From Costus lasius (taxonomy: Eukaryota; Streptophyta; Magnoliopsida; Zingiberales; Costaceae), in NCBI GenBank assembly GCA_027563935.2, contig CM050453.2, positions 84,542,665 to 84,606,664 of the forward strand: a stretch of 64,000 nucleotides of DNA, given 5' to 3'. Shown piece by piece: positions 30,166 through 40,700 of this stretch. Both the position numbers and the translations under genes were made by a program. Positions within the stretch are counted from its first letter, which is position 1. Every line of letters begins with the position of its first letter. The notes below the pieces were generated by a model that saw nothing but the letters and a program-made list of their open reading frames with translations, was not told the DNA's origin and made no database searches.

Positions 30166-30475
30166 ATACAGGTATAGAATCTTCACTTGGTATAGAATCT
30201 TCACTTTTCTTGGTTTTTATGAAAATGCAAGTAAAATATCACATTTTTACCTGTATTTTATAGGATATTTTGGGCTTATTTCATGATTTTATACTAATTT
30301 TAAGCATTTTTACTTCACTTGGTATAGAATCTTCACTTTCCTTGGTTTTTATGAAAATGCAGGTAAAATGACCCAAAAATGATGGATTTCATGAGTTTTG
30401 AAGTCATGACATGATTCCCGAGGAGATTACGAGTTTGCACGTCAAATTTGGGGCGAAAAAAGTGAAAAACACGAC

Positions 30476-30680
30476 TTTCACGGCCTTGGCCATGAGTTTT
30501 TCGGCCGGCTGCGAGTTATGCGTTCGAAGGGCGAAAATGCGGCTAGGTTAAAAAGTCCACAGAAACTTTCACGGGTGAGGCTGTAAATCCTTCATGGTTT
30601 ATGATTCTTTCTGTGTACAAAGAGCCTTATTCATAGAGACATTTACGGCCGCAGTCGTAAAGTGTTTACGGGCCATGAAT
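30476..30680. repeat. Hairpin modules in the J LTR
   Basis: TTTCACGGCCTTGGCCATGAG, TTTCACGGGTGAGGCTGTAAA and ATTTACGGCCGCAGTCGTAAAG form imperfect inverted repeats about 80 bp apart. They are positional equivalents of those in the D LTRs. Confidence 0.65.
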
Positions 30681-30784
30681 TTTTCCGCCACTTCGAGTTT
30701 TTCATTCGATTCGACTCTAAATCAAGCCGGATTTGAACCAAACTCTCTAGAATTCTTCCTTGATGGGTTCCGAACTGATTAGAC

Positions 30785-30791
30785 TATAAAA
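30785..30791 (+). promoter_or_regulatory. TATA-like box in the J LTR
   Basis: GACTATAAAAGGTGGG lies mid-LTR. The same box occurs at 55188-55195 (minus) in D and at about 38876 in the solo copy. Confidence 0.5.
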
Positions 30792-31766
30792 GGTGGGATT
30801 TTTGGAGGGCAAAAGAGACACTTTTTGGACAAACACAAGCAGCGGCGGCTGTTAGGGCGAAACGAGGTTCCAGAGCAAATTTCCGGTGAGATTTCACGCA
30901 AAAGAGAAGATTGATCACTTCTTCTTCATCTCAAGATAGAGGGGAAGCTTTTCTATTCATTTTCTTAGTGAAATTTTGTATCTTTGATAGGATTCAATGC
31001 AAGTTTATTCTATATACGTGCTGTCAACTTCGAACATGAGTGAATAAACTTGATTTCAGGATTTTGGAGATGTAATGCACTGATATTATGAATTAATTAT
31101 TTTATTTTCACTCTTTGGTATGATTATTGTGTCATCATTTGATTAGAATTGTGTTCACTTCATAATTTACCCTGACCAAGTACAATTGTGTCTTAGACCT
31201 TGCGAGAAGAACCGGGAGGTGAATCGCAATGTTAGATCTATTCTATTCAAATCTACGAATCTAATCACGAGAGTAGTTTGGATTTGTTTGAAGGATTACC
31301 ATGGTTTTTCATAAAACTTAATGGGCTTAGTTACATTAATTGTCACAAGAGTAGGGAATTAGTGTAATTAAGTACCGAGTTATGCTTCGGGAGGAGATAA
31401 CCTGTACCCAAGGAAAAGTCCCTTTCATGATTATAAGTTTTTGTTCAAAGAGTTTATTTTTATAATATCCATACTGTCAGTGTGGTGAAACCCTAAGTCC
31501 CGATCTTCCAAAACCTGATTTTCCCTAAAACACTATTTCCCTTGCTTTTTGCACTTAGAGCCCAAAAAGAATCGAAGATTTGATTAGCCTAGATTTAGAT
31601 AAGTCATATAATCGGTACTTGACCACCTGATCCTCGTGGGAACGATGTTAATTTTATTACTTCGATAAATCTGTGCACTTGCGGACGCATCAACTGAACC
31701 TTTCGTCTGATTTGTAGAAATTTGAAGAGATTAAAGCTTTCATAAGAGTTTTCTAACAATTAGACC

Positions 31767-33182
31767 ATGGAAGCCAACCGCTCCCTCAAGGACTTTGCAG
31801 CACCCACCATCTCTGGTGTGCACTCGAGTATCTCACGACCGGCTATTGAAGCTAACAACTTCGAAATCAAGCTGTCTCTAGTACAAATGGTGCAACAGAA
31901 CCAATTCAGTGGAGCAGCCACAAAAGACCCTAACCTTCATCTCTCTATTTTCTTAGAATGCTGCGACACTTTGAAAATTAATGGTGCTCCCCTGATGCTA
32001 TTAAACTAAAACTTTTCCCATTTTCTCTCAAGGACCGAGTTAGAGCATGGTTACAATCTCTACCGCAGGGCTCCATCACGACGTGGGATCAATTATCATA
32101 GGCTTTTATGTCAAAATACTTCCTACCGAGAAAAATGGCCTGGCTGAGAAATCAAATTATAAACTTTGCTCTGCGAGATGGAAAGACCCTCTATGAAGCT
32201 TGGGACCGGTTCAAGGAGCTACTGAGGATGTGCCCACATCATGGTCTACAGAAATGGGTAATCATACATACTTTTTATAGTGGTTTATTGTATCAAACCA
32301 GAGTTTCGCTAGATGCTGCTACTGGTAGGGGCACTTACGAACAAAAATTATGATGATGCTATGGAATCGATTAAGAACATGGCCCTCAACCATTACTAGT
32401 GGTCACGAGAGAGGAGCCAGCCAGTGCGAAATTCAGGGAAGTATGATCTGAACATAATTAATTCCTAGGTAGCAAAAGTAGATTCTCTTTCATCCAAGCT
32501 TGATTCTATGAATGTTTCTACTTCTAATGCTATGACTTGTGATGTTTGTGGAGTGTCAGGACATGCTGCAGATGATTGCTACATTTTGAGCACTCCATCT
32601 GAACAAGCCAACGCTATCGGGAACTTTAGAAATCAGAACGATCCCTACTCGACCACGTACAACCCAGGATGGAGAAATCACCCAAATTTCTCCTACAGGC
32701 TTAGCCAAGGGCAAGTCCCTCTTGCAAATTTCTCTAATCCAAATTCCTCTTCTAATTTCAGGCCTCCTCCCGGAATTCAACATCCATTTGCCATCCAAAG
32801 ATAGCCAAACCCTCCTCATAGGTCGAGATTAGAATTGATGATTAAGAGCTTTATGGCTAACTAGATGAAGCAAAATGACAGCATGAATGAGCATATTCGC
32901 CAGCTGCATTTGAAGGTGGACTTTATGTCCACACACTAAAAAATGTTGGAGACTAAGATTACACAGTTAGACCAGCAGACTAATTCATCTTCAAGAGCCG
33001 CGGGCATGCTTCTTGCTCAACTAGAAGCAAGTCTAAGGGACCACTGCAATGCCATCATAATAGATGGTGATGAGCAATTAGAAGACTCCAAAGCTGAGAA
33101 TGTTGATAATGAAGAAGAGGAGTTTAATAATCAAAAGGAGAAATCTGATCCAGAAACTCCAGGCAACATCACAGACCTGTGA
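31767..33182 (+). pseudogene. gag of element J (broken)
   Basis: It starts MEANRSLKDFAAPTISG. Family blocks are NNFEIKLSLVQMVQQNQFSG, LFPFSLKDRVRAWLQSLPQG, AWDRFKELLRMCPHHGLQK and DAATG. The CCHC knuckle is CDVCGVSGHAADDC (about 32535-32580), followed by DPYSTTYNPGWRNHPNFSYR and a C-terminal acidic region. Frameshifts lie near 31990 and 32335. TAG stops replace CAG (NHY then TAG near 32398) and other codons. The frame ends at 33180 and no protease follows. Confidence 0.8.
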
Positions 33183-33649
33183 TTGCAAAAATTGGGCAAA
33201 AATTATGCAAAGCAACTTGAGTCTCCCTGGCCTTCACCCTAACTCAATTTTTTGAGTTTCGAATGCGAAATCATCAGTCCAGAGGCTTAAATCAGAGATG
33301 GGAAAATGATTATTTGACAAAAGGAGAGGCTATTTTTGAGGTATCACGTGCTCACAAAAGAAATCAGAGGAGAAATCAATATTGACATTGCTAGAGTTTG
33401 AGCTTACACTGAGAGGCATGCTGAGCATCTCCAATGATGAAACATGGAGGGGAGTTACGCATCAAGGAGGAGAAGACACACACAAATTTTGGGAAGAAAG
33501 GAGATCAGAATCGGGAGAAATCGACAATGGAATCTGTGGCCCTTGTAGAAGGAAAGTAGCGGCTATAGTAGGATTCTGCTTTTGCAATCATAGGGCTCTG
33601 GAAATTTGTCACACCACTGTGATGACAGAATAAGTTTTCATGTCAGTTA
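33183..33649. other. Unassigned stretch between J gag and an inverted LTR fragment
   Basis: A short open frame (33382-33633) has no recognisable domain. I see no LTR end, PBS or repeat here. It is probably decayed element sequence. Confidence 0.3.
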
Positions 33650-34370
33650 CACAAATCATGTTAAAGAAACAATTTTCAAAATAAAAGTTGTCTCATCTTG
33701 GATGCCCAACTTACACTAATTCAACCTTCACTCTCGTGACTTACTATTTTAGTGAATTAGCTAAGGAGTAATTTTAGACCTTAAGAACCAAGGGTCATTT
33801 TCATGTCTCAATTCCTAACTCAATTTCTCAAGTAAAAATAAATACTTTTGTAGTTTAATTTTACAAGTTTTACCTAAGGGGTTCTAATAATTTAACTCAC
33901 TTCTTGGTGCAATTATCTTGTTTGCCACAATGTAATCGTTAAATTAAAATAACCACTTGTAAATAGGCATCAATAATTAGATTTATAGAACTTATCTACT
34001 CTCATAGTCTATGTTGCTAGGTCTAATTATAGGGATCTGGGTTTGTAAGTCACCTCTCGGTTCATGGTATAAACCCTAAAACATGCAATTATTTTGAATC
34101 TAACAACTACAATGTAAAAAAATCACAAAGGTAAAATTAACATTCATTGAATAACTGACAAATAAAAAGTTTATCTAGTCATTGTAAAAAATCAAAGGGA
34201 TTACTATCATCATCCCAAAATAAGTTTTACGCTATCATGGTCATGAGAACACAATGAACATTCATGAAGCAAAAGATTCAAAATTTAGAAAAGCGAAATA
34301 AAAATTATATTGTTGTCATAGGGGTGTGACGATTGTAGTGCAATTCATCACAGTCATGTGATTACAAATT
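33650..34370 (-). repeat. LTR fragment related to 24715-25763, opposite orientation
   Basis: Read on the minus strand it shares AATCCCTTTGATTTTTTA, ATGACTAGATAAACTTTT and the GAGGTGACTT neighbourhood with the older LTR at 24715-25763. No ends or PBS survive, so the boundaries are approximate. Confidence 0.55.
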
Positions 34371-34820
34371 GAATTTTGGGTTAGCTGCTTGTGTGTGTAA
34401 TGTAGCTGATCCTTTCTTTCGCTGATTTATCCCAACTCTGATCTCCGCTCCTTCTAAAAATTTGCGCTCGGTTGCGATTTGAGCTCTATTTCTTAGTGCA
34501 CTAACCTCAGAATTTGGTATGGCTAACTTTTCCTGTTTTGCTTTGCTCGGGTCAATTGTTGTGTTCAAATTGTGCTTCTTCTTCACACTTCGCATCGTCC
34601 TCATCCATCAGGTAGATCTCAAGGGGATCAATGCCTGTCCGAGAGACATGGGGCAAGACAAGTTCATCCTCAAGGACTCCAACACTTTAACAAGAATCTG
34701 TAAGGAGAGGCTTTTTTAAACTTTTAGTTATATCAAATTAGCCGTATTCTCACCTATGTGCAGTGTCAACTTCCCATTTTTAATATCAATTATGGCCCCG
34801 ACAGTTGCCAAAAATGGAAA
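34371..34820 (-). pseudogene. Protease C-terminus and linker scrap of an Athila element
   Basis: Read on the minus strand from 34820: PFLATVGAIIDIKNGKLTL, then an acidic/basic linker containing KAKQEKLAIPNSE. This corresponds to the C element at about 20110-20375, to which the DNA is clearly similar. Both ends are abrupt and join unrelated LTR pieces, so it is a stranded fragment. Confidence 0.7.
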
Positions 34821-35320
34821 GGCCGTGAAGAGTCCAGAAATGCAATATTTAGATTTCGCCGACAGCTTCACGGGCATGGTCGTACATCCATGCACAGCCA
34901 TGAAGATGTCCGCCTATTCGACACCTGTTTGATTTTTCGCCCATTTCTTGTTATTTTTGGACTGGAATTTGGCATAAATTTGCGCAAACCTTACTAACTT
35001 ACACATGGACATTTTGGGACAAGAATCACATGATTTCGTGGAGCAAATTGGGGGGTCGTGAACTCTATAGAGGGCTCCATTTTAGCTGAAAATTGACATG
35101 TAACTTCGTCTCATCATGAGGAATTATCTCATATCTTCAAATCCTCCAAATTTCACCGATTTTGGGTGATAATCCCTACATTTAAATAAAACCAAATAGA
35201 AGTGAAGATTCAGAATAATATGAAGCTTTTAAGCAAATAAATGAGACAAAACTATAAAATCAACCCTAGAATAATAACAAAATTAAGCCGTAATGTGCTA
35301 TATATATATGCATGTTATCA
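34821..35320. repeat. Partly inverted LTR (F/H family)
   Basis: 35066-35320 is the start of the F-type LTR on the minus strand (TGATAACATGCATATATATA from 35320). 34821-35065 is later LTR sequence but on the plus strand, matching 29860-30110 (GACATTTTGGGACAAGAATCA, CATGATTTCGTGGAGC). The orientation flips at about 35065. The LTR is cut off at 34820. Confidence 0.75.
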
Positions 35321-35330
35321 AATACATCAG

Positions 35331-35358
35331 ACTTAAAATTTTGCTTGTCCTCAAGCAA
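35331..35358 (-). promoter_or_regulatory. Conserved pre-LTR tract motif, element H
   Basis: In element orientation TTGCTTGAGGACAAGCAAAA followed by TTTTAAGT, 10 bases before the 3' LTR start at 35320. Confidence 0.7.
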
Positions 35359-35680
35359 CTGAATTGTTTAAAACATAGTAATGAAATAAAAAGGAAATCT
35401 CAATCAAATAAGCATAGTCTGTCAAGGTTATAGTTTAACAACACAAATTCTTATGTTATGGTATAATACTGAAGAGAAATTAAATCTAATGTCTCAAATA
35501 CAATCCCTCGGGGTATGCAAAATTGAAAACAAAAGCCTGTGTAACACACCTCATATTAAGCTATATGATATCAAGCATTCATAAAAAATGTAACTGTGCA
35601 TTGAGTTATGAGAAAATAGCATCGGAGTCAAATAAATTCTAGCATTTGGCTCCCTTTTTATGTTTTTTTTAACTCTGCAA

Positions 35681-35890
35681 ATAGTGCCAAGTAGATATGG
35701 AGAATCATGAGTTAGGTACCATTGTGTTGCCTTTATTTTGTAGTCATAGAGTAGTGCCAAACTAGATGATGTGTATCGCACATAGTCATTTCAGTACCAC
35801 TACCCATTTTTTTTGTAAAACAACATGCTGAGACAAGTGCCAAGTATAGTATCGTGGACACCAATACTTCGATACCACTGTCATATTTTT
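35681..35890 (-). repeat. TTGGCACT / GGTACC blocks, element H
   Basis: On the plus strand AGTGCCAAGTAGA, GGTACCATTGTG, AGTGCCAAACTAG, CAGTACCACTACCC, AGTGCCAAGTATAG and CGATACCACTGTC repeat about every 60-70 bp. This is the block at its usual place before the 3' LTR. Confidence 0.7.
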
Positions 35891-36294
35891 CTGATTCTCA
35901 TGAAATAATGAACAAGTGAATATGAATATGAAGGCAAGAAGTAGGGAAGCTATGTACATGAGGTGGTTAACAATTGGTCGTTAAGTCAATATGCATACTC
36001 ACCAGGATCGTATAAATAACAATAAGATTTAATTAAGATAAATAATATCATCCAACAAAACGTATGTATGTAAACTGTAACCAATTCAAACATCCAAACA
36101 TAATCGAGATTCCTAAACCTATCATGCATGTATGCATAGAACAATTCAGTTTGAAGGACAGAGCAATTACAATAAATGAGGGATGGGCAAAGACACCTAA
36201 AGTGTTGAAAACACTAAAATGCAATGCAGTGCAAGAAAGGAAATAGCAAAAACTAAAGGAAGTGCAAAAGCTAACCAAGGAGTGGAAGAACAAC

Positions 36295-36440
36295 ATCGGG
36301 AGCTCATCCCTAGTGTCAACGCAGCCGCTGCTGAACCTCGAGGACGAACTCGAGGATAGTAGACTGGAGTTGTCCTTGACGTTCCACCTTAGTGTCAACA
36401 TTTTTGAGCCGCCTATAAAAGCTTTGGTGAAAAATATAGA
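36295..36440 (-). pseudogene. Possible env-position ORF C-terminal scrap, element H
   Basis: Read on the minus strand one frame gives RRLKNVD, VERQGQLQSTILEFVLEVQQ and RLR before stops. This resembles the end of the F protein (VGRQGRV, SSILEFVHELQQRLH). It is short and degenerate, and nothing of the earlier part is visible. Confidence 0.5.
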
Positions 36441-36456
36441 GATGTGTGACAAGCTC

Positions 36457-36500
36457 ATCACGGCCATGCATGGATGCACGGCCATGACCATGAATGTCAT
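36457..36500. repeat. Hairpin module in the internal spacer of element H
   Basis: TCACGGCCATGCATGGATGCACGGCCATGA is an imperfect inverted repeat with the half-sites of the F/H LTR array at 29698-29954. Confidence 0.7.
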
Positions 36501-36631
36501 TGAAGTACCTGAAAATTTAAAAAAATTATCAGTGATTGCACAATACAATAAGAGTAAGAATATATTAAGAAACCTAAAATCTAAGGAAAGGAAATCAAGT
36601 AATAAAATAAAAAGAAGAACAAGAATAAGAA

Positions 36632-36649
36632 CTTGGGTTGCCTCCTAAG
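36632..36649 (-). other. Conserved post-pol hairpin, element H
   Basis: In element orientation CTTAGGAGGCAACCCAAG, preceded by AGCGCTT. One base differs from the A and C copies. Confidence 0.72.
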
Positions 36650-36689
36650 AAGCGCTTGATTAAGGTCATTAGCTTGACCAATGTTTGAA

Positions 36690-37018
36690 GATTATGGTGT
36701 TGCTGGTGGGTCACTGGCATAGTAAAGTGCATGTAGTCTCCTGCCTTTTTGCCGTCTTGAAAGCATTCTCACCAAAATAAATATCATATGTTTCAATAGC
36801 AAGTTGATCATTGTCATGTTAAACACCTGCAGTCTTGGGACAGATTTAAATTCAAATTTCAGATTTTCACTTTCCTCAAAGTTGATGTTGTTAAGTGTCG
36901 AAGGTCGTACCTTTTCTGTATCAAGAGTTGGATTTAAGTCTTGTAGTTGGGAGTTTACTTGAATATCAATCTCAGGCACGTCATCATTATCATCATTATC
37001 AATCATGTAAATTTCCAA
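36690..37018 (-). pseudogene. Residual pol of element H
   Basis: The frame starts in the protease-RT linker (ESENLKFEFKSVPRLQ, compare the LELKSLPPKLKYEF region of D). It then passes to QKGRRLHALYYAS, which resembles early RNase H, and ends in DPPATP like the pol terminus. Protease core, RT and integrase are gone. Confidence 0.6.
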
Positions 37019-37033
37019 TAAATCTTTGTTGAT

Positions 37034-37715
37034 CTAGGGGACATGAATTTTCTCAACTACTTTGTTCAAAATTTCTATGTTATAGCATAACCTAAATCGC
37101 TTATCAGTTTTAATCATCAACCTTTGGGGAATAGGAATTAGTGGTTTAGACGGTGGTGGTAAAATGCACACTGGTTCCTCTTCGTCAACATTTATGATAT
37201 TAGTATTTAAGTTTTTCTCATCCAAATGACTCCAATTCACACTCACTGAACCCGCTGCTCTTCACCTGAGGCTCCTCTAACTCTCCCATGGGTTTGGCTA
37301 AAGAGATGGTTTGCTGGGCTATTTGGTTTTCCAATATCTCACATGGAGTAGCTAAGACATCCACTTTAGATACAACTTGCAAGGTCTCCTTGCTTCTCTT
37401 AGCTTGAACAATCAAGCACTCAAGCAGGGTTTCTAGGTTCGATTTTTGGGGTTGATCAAATTGCTATTGATGGAAATCTAAAGATTCTCTAAAATTTACT
37501 TTCAGCATAGGGTTTGGGTTACTCTCATAAAAGAAGTTTAGTCCCCCCAATCCAGATCATAAGTGCTAGAGTATGGGTCAATAGAAAATGAAATCCCCAA
37601 TTGACATTCATTAGGAAAATGACCTGTATATCCACAAATATCACAAGAAACATACGGTAACAATGCAGGATTGATATTCGATGAATCAAGCATCATGCAC
37701 ATTAACCAAGTGAAA
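37034..37715 (-). pseudogene. gag remnant of element H
   Basis: Read downwards from about 37715. It has a CCHC knuckle (CDICGYTGHFPNEC, near 37605-37650), then a helical region with ENQIAQQTISLAKPMGELEE, then VCILPPPSKPLIPIPQRL, the Pro-rich block before protease in this lineage. The capsid part is missing and several frame breaks occur. Confidence 0.7.
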
Positions 37716-37859
37716 ACTTTTAGAAAAATTTGAAAACTCTATATGATAAGGAAAAAAAATTCAACAACAAGAAACAAAAATTATAGAAAATAAAAATTTA
37801 AAAAAAAGGAAAAGCCTAGTCTATCATTGTCCTGATCGTGCTAATATTGGCAAACCTAG

Positions 37860-37877
37860 TCCCCGGCAACGACGCCA
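37860..37877 (-). promoter_or_regulatory. Primer-binding site of element H (tRNA-Asp)
   Basis: In element orientation TGGCGTCGTTGCCGGGGA, one mismatch to the tRNA-Asp complement. It starts six bases after the LTR end. Confidence 0.85.
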
Positions 37878-37883
37878 AAAACT

Positions 37884-40010
37884 TGATAGGGTCCCGCAAG
37901 TGCACGGTTCTATTACGTAATAAAAAGTATTTGATCCCACAGGGACTAGGGGTCAAGTACTAATGCATCCGCAAGTGCACAGATTCATCGAAGTAATAAA
38001 AAGATTATCGTTCCCAACGAGGATCTGGCGGTCAAGTACTGATTACACGATTGATCTATATCTAGACGAATCAAATCTGTGGTTTTTTGCTTTGGAGACT
38101 TCTAAGTACAAATAAAAAGAAACAGATATAGTGTTTTGGGTAAAAATCAATTTGGATAAAATTAGGATTCGGGGTTTCACCACGCTGACGATTATGAATT
38201 TGATGAAAATAAACTTTTGAACAGAAAATTAAAGCGTTGAAAGGGATTTTTCCTAAGGTACAGATTACCTCCTCCTGAAGGGTAATCCGGTACTTAATTA
38301 TGTTAATTCCCTACTATCGTGACAATTAACGTAATTATATCCTTTAAGTTTTGTGAAAAAACATGAAATTTTTCAAGTGAATCCGAACTACTCTTGTGAT
38401 CGAATTCATAGGTTTGAAAAGAATAGATCAGACATCGCGATTCACCTCTCGGTCCTTCTCTCGATGTCTCAACGTAATAAAACTTGTCCAAAGTATTAAA
38501 GCGGGATACGTACAATTCTAATCAAATCAACTCAATAATATTCTTAACAAAGATTCATACAAAAGATGTAATTTATAAATCAATCAACAGGCTACTTCCC
38601 AAATCCCGAAAAGGAGTTTACACATTCATGTTCAAAGCAAACAATATGTTCATCGATGAAAATTGCATGAAAACTCAATAATATTACAAGAAATCGCTAG
38701 ACAAGATACTAGAAAGGCTTCCCCTCAATCTGGAGATGAAGATGAAACCTCTAATTCTTTCTTTGCATGGCTTTCCTGTTCGAATTCTACCCTGAAAGTG
38801 ATTTTCGCCGCCGCCACTGCCTCCGTTCGTTTTCATCCATAGAAGGCCCTCTTAAACCCTCCAAAATCCTTCCTTTTATAGTTTAATCAGTGTAGAACCC
38901 ATCTAAGAAGGCTTCTACAAAGTTTGGTTCAATTCCGACTCGATTCGGGGTCGAATCGAGTGAAAAATGTGAAGGGGCAGAAATATTCATGGCCCGTAAA
39001 CTATTTATGGCCATGGGTGTGAAAGTTTCTGTTTACTGCACATAAGTGTTTTCACAGTTCGTGAATATATTTATGGCCACGAGTGTGAAAGTTGCGTTTG
39101 ACCTCCGATTTGGCTCAAATTTGACGTACAACCTCATCTTTTCATCACCAATCATCCTATGGCATCAAAACTCATAAAATCCATTGTTTTGAGTGATATT
39201 CATGGCCTACAAAAGATTCACGGGTGCAACCGTGAATATTGCATCTGGCCTCCGTTTCACTCCAAATTTGATGTGCGACCTCGTATTTTCCTTGGGAATC
39301 ATGCTATGGCATCAAAAATTACAAAATCCATCATTTTTATGTCATTTTACTTGCATTTTCATAAAAAACCATGAAAAGTGAAGATTTTATACCAAGTGAA
39401 GTAAAAACACTAAAAATTGGTATAAAATCATAAAATAAGCCCAAAATATAATATAAAATACAGGCAAAATTATGATGTAAATGCAACTCATCAGTCTATT
39501 GAAAGCTAGGCGGTCAAATAATGACAAGAGTTGCTAATGTCCTAATGCAAGAAAGTAAACTTAAACAAATCTAGAGCAAACAAAGGTGTGAGAATTCTTG
39601 AGAGAAAATCAGAGTTTTAGGTTTCACCACACTGAAGGATAAGGGAAAGATGATGCTAAGTGTTTTAACTCATTTATTCTATGCTCTTAAGGAAATTCTT
39701 CCTAGGGTACAGATCATTCCCTCTCAGGCCACGATCCAGTATCTAACTTAACCCAAGTCTCCTACTCTCGTGGCTTACTAGGTTAAGCAGATCTAATGGG
39801 TTATGTGAAGAATTATTAACTCCTCGAGTAATTTTGACCTACTTTCGTGATCAAAATTAAAAGTCCAATCCTAAGGGTTCTGACGTTGTGGTTCACCTCT
39901 TAGTACTTCCCACAACATCTAAAACATATGAATGCATGGCCAGTGCAATAATATGAAATAGATGCAATCAGGATTGAGCAGTCAATAATCTTTGCCTAAT
40001 CTATTTAACA
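37884..40010 (-). repeat. 5' LTR of element H, split and truncated
   Basis: 37884-37960 is the LTR end (GTGCACTTGCGGGACCCTATCA in element orientation). 39494 to about 40010 continues it (the GGTTTCACCACACTGA region). Between them lies a D-family LTR. The left part of the LTR is missing where it meets element I. Confidence 0.65.
37961..39493 (-). mobile_element. Solo LTR of the D family
   Basis: It is 1533 bp and aligns with the D LTRs, from TGATGAGTTGCATTTACA at 39493 to GTGCACTTGCGGATGCATTA at 37961 in element orientation. Foreign LTR sequence flanks both sides, so it is a solo LTR. The neighbouring five bases (agtac, gtcta) do not match cleanly. Hairpin modules lie at 38984-39241. Confidence 0.75.
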
Positions 40011-40700
40011 ATTTTCAACATCCCTTTGAATCATCTCAGGACCAACAGAAAATTTTTCCCCTACCTCATCCCAACAAATAGGTGACCTACACTTTCTTCC
40101 ATAAAGAGCTTCAAATGGTGCCATTTGAATTCCATAGTTAAAACTATTATTGTAAGAAAATTCTACTAAATGAAAATGCTTATCCCAAGAAGTTTTCATG
40201 TCTAAAGTACAAGCTCTCAGCAAATCTTCTAAAGTTTGAATAGTTCTTTCAGACTGACCATCAGTCTGAGGATGAAAAGTTGTACTGAAAATCAATTTAG
40301 TACCCAAAGCTTTCTACAAAGCTGCCCAAAATTTAGAAGTGAAACTGAGCTTTAACATAAATATCTGCTAACTTACTCAAGAGAAAATTTTTTTTAACAT
40401 GAAGAAACTGAGCTAATTTGGTCAATCTATCAACAATCACCCAAATAGAATCAAATCCACCTTGAGTCACAAGTAAACCAGAGACAAAGTCCATAGTTAT
40501 ATTATCCCACTTCCATTCAGGAATTGGTAAACTTTGCAATTTTCTAGCAGGTTTCTAATGTTCAATTTTAATTTGCTGGCATACTAAACATTTAGTCACA
40601 AATTTAGCAATTTCCTTTTTCATACAGGCCACCAATAATTTACTTTTAAATCTCTATACATCTTTGTACTTCCTGGATGAATTGAAAATTTAGAATTATG
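40005..40700 (-). pseudogene. Integrase of element I (truncated, core deletion)
   Basis: Visible are the zinc-region histidines ([14 protein letters not shown]), PIPEWKWDNITMDFVSGL with the first catalytic Asp, VDRLTKLAQFLHVKK, then FHPQTDGQSERTIQTLED (with the catalytic Glu) and APFEALYGRKCRSP. Between ADIYVKA and the F-T-S-K-F-W region a frame-changing deletion removed the second catalytic Asp block. Sequence ends after SVGPEMIQRDVEN, where element H begins. GPY/F and chromodomain are absent. Confidence 0.82.

Larger units (their letters stand above)
30166..31692 (+). repeat. 5' LTR of element J (D family)
   Basis: It aligns to the D LTR from about 30228 (CACATTTTTACC) and ends GTGCACTTGCGGACGCATCA at 31692. 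The normal first 15-20 bases are replaced by rearranged LTR scraps, so the left boundary is uncertain. A TATA box (TATAAAA at 30785) and a hairpin region (30476-30680) are visible. Confidence 0.78.
30166..33182 (+). mobile_element. Athila element J (5' LTR and gag only)
   Basis: An LTR of the D family is followed by a gag pseudogene, then loss of all pol. No TGGCGCC PBS follows the LTR. The sequence runs straight into ACTGAACCTTTCG and a short leader, so the PBS was lost. The 3' half of the element is absent. Confidence 0.75.
35066..40010 (-). mobile_element. Athila element H, pol mostly deleted
   Basis: Minus orientation: 5' LTR tail (39494-40010 plus 37884-37960, split by a solo LTR), PBS, gag, a short pol remnant, post-pol hairpin, env-position remnant, TTGGCACT/GGTACC blocks, tract motif, and 3' LTR start. 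RT and integrase cores are missing. The 5' LTR is itself cut at about 40010, where it abuts the integrase of element I. Confidence 0.72.

Noticed and set aside
36048..36648. ORFs of 166 (minus) and 128 (plus) codons as possible host genes
   Set aside because: They lie in the spacer of element H between the post-pol hairpin and the 3' LTR and overlap each other. The minus-strand one is in a different frame from the recognisable ORF-1-like scrap.
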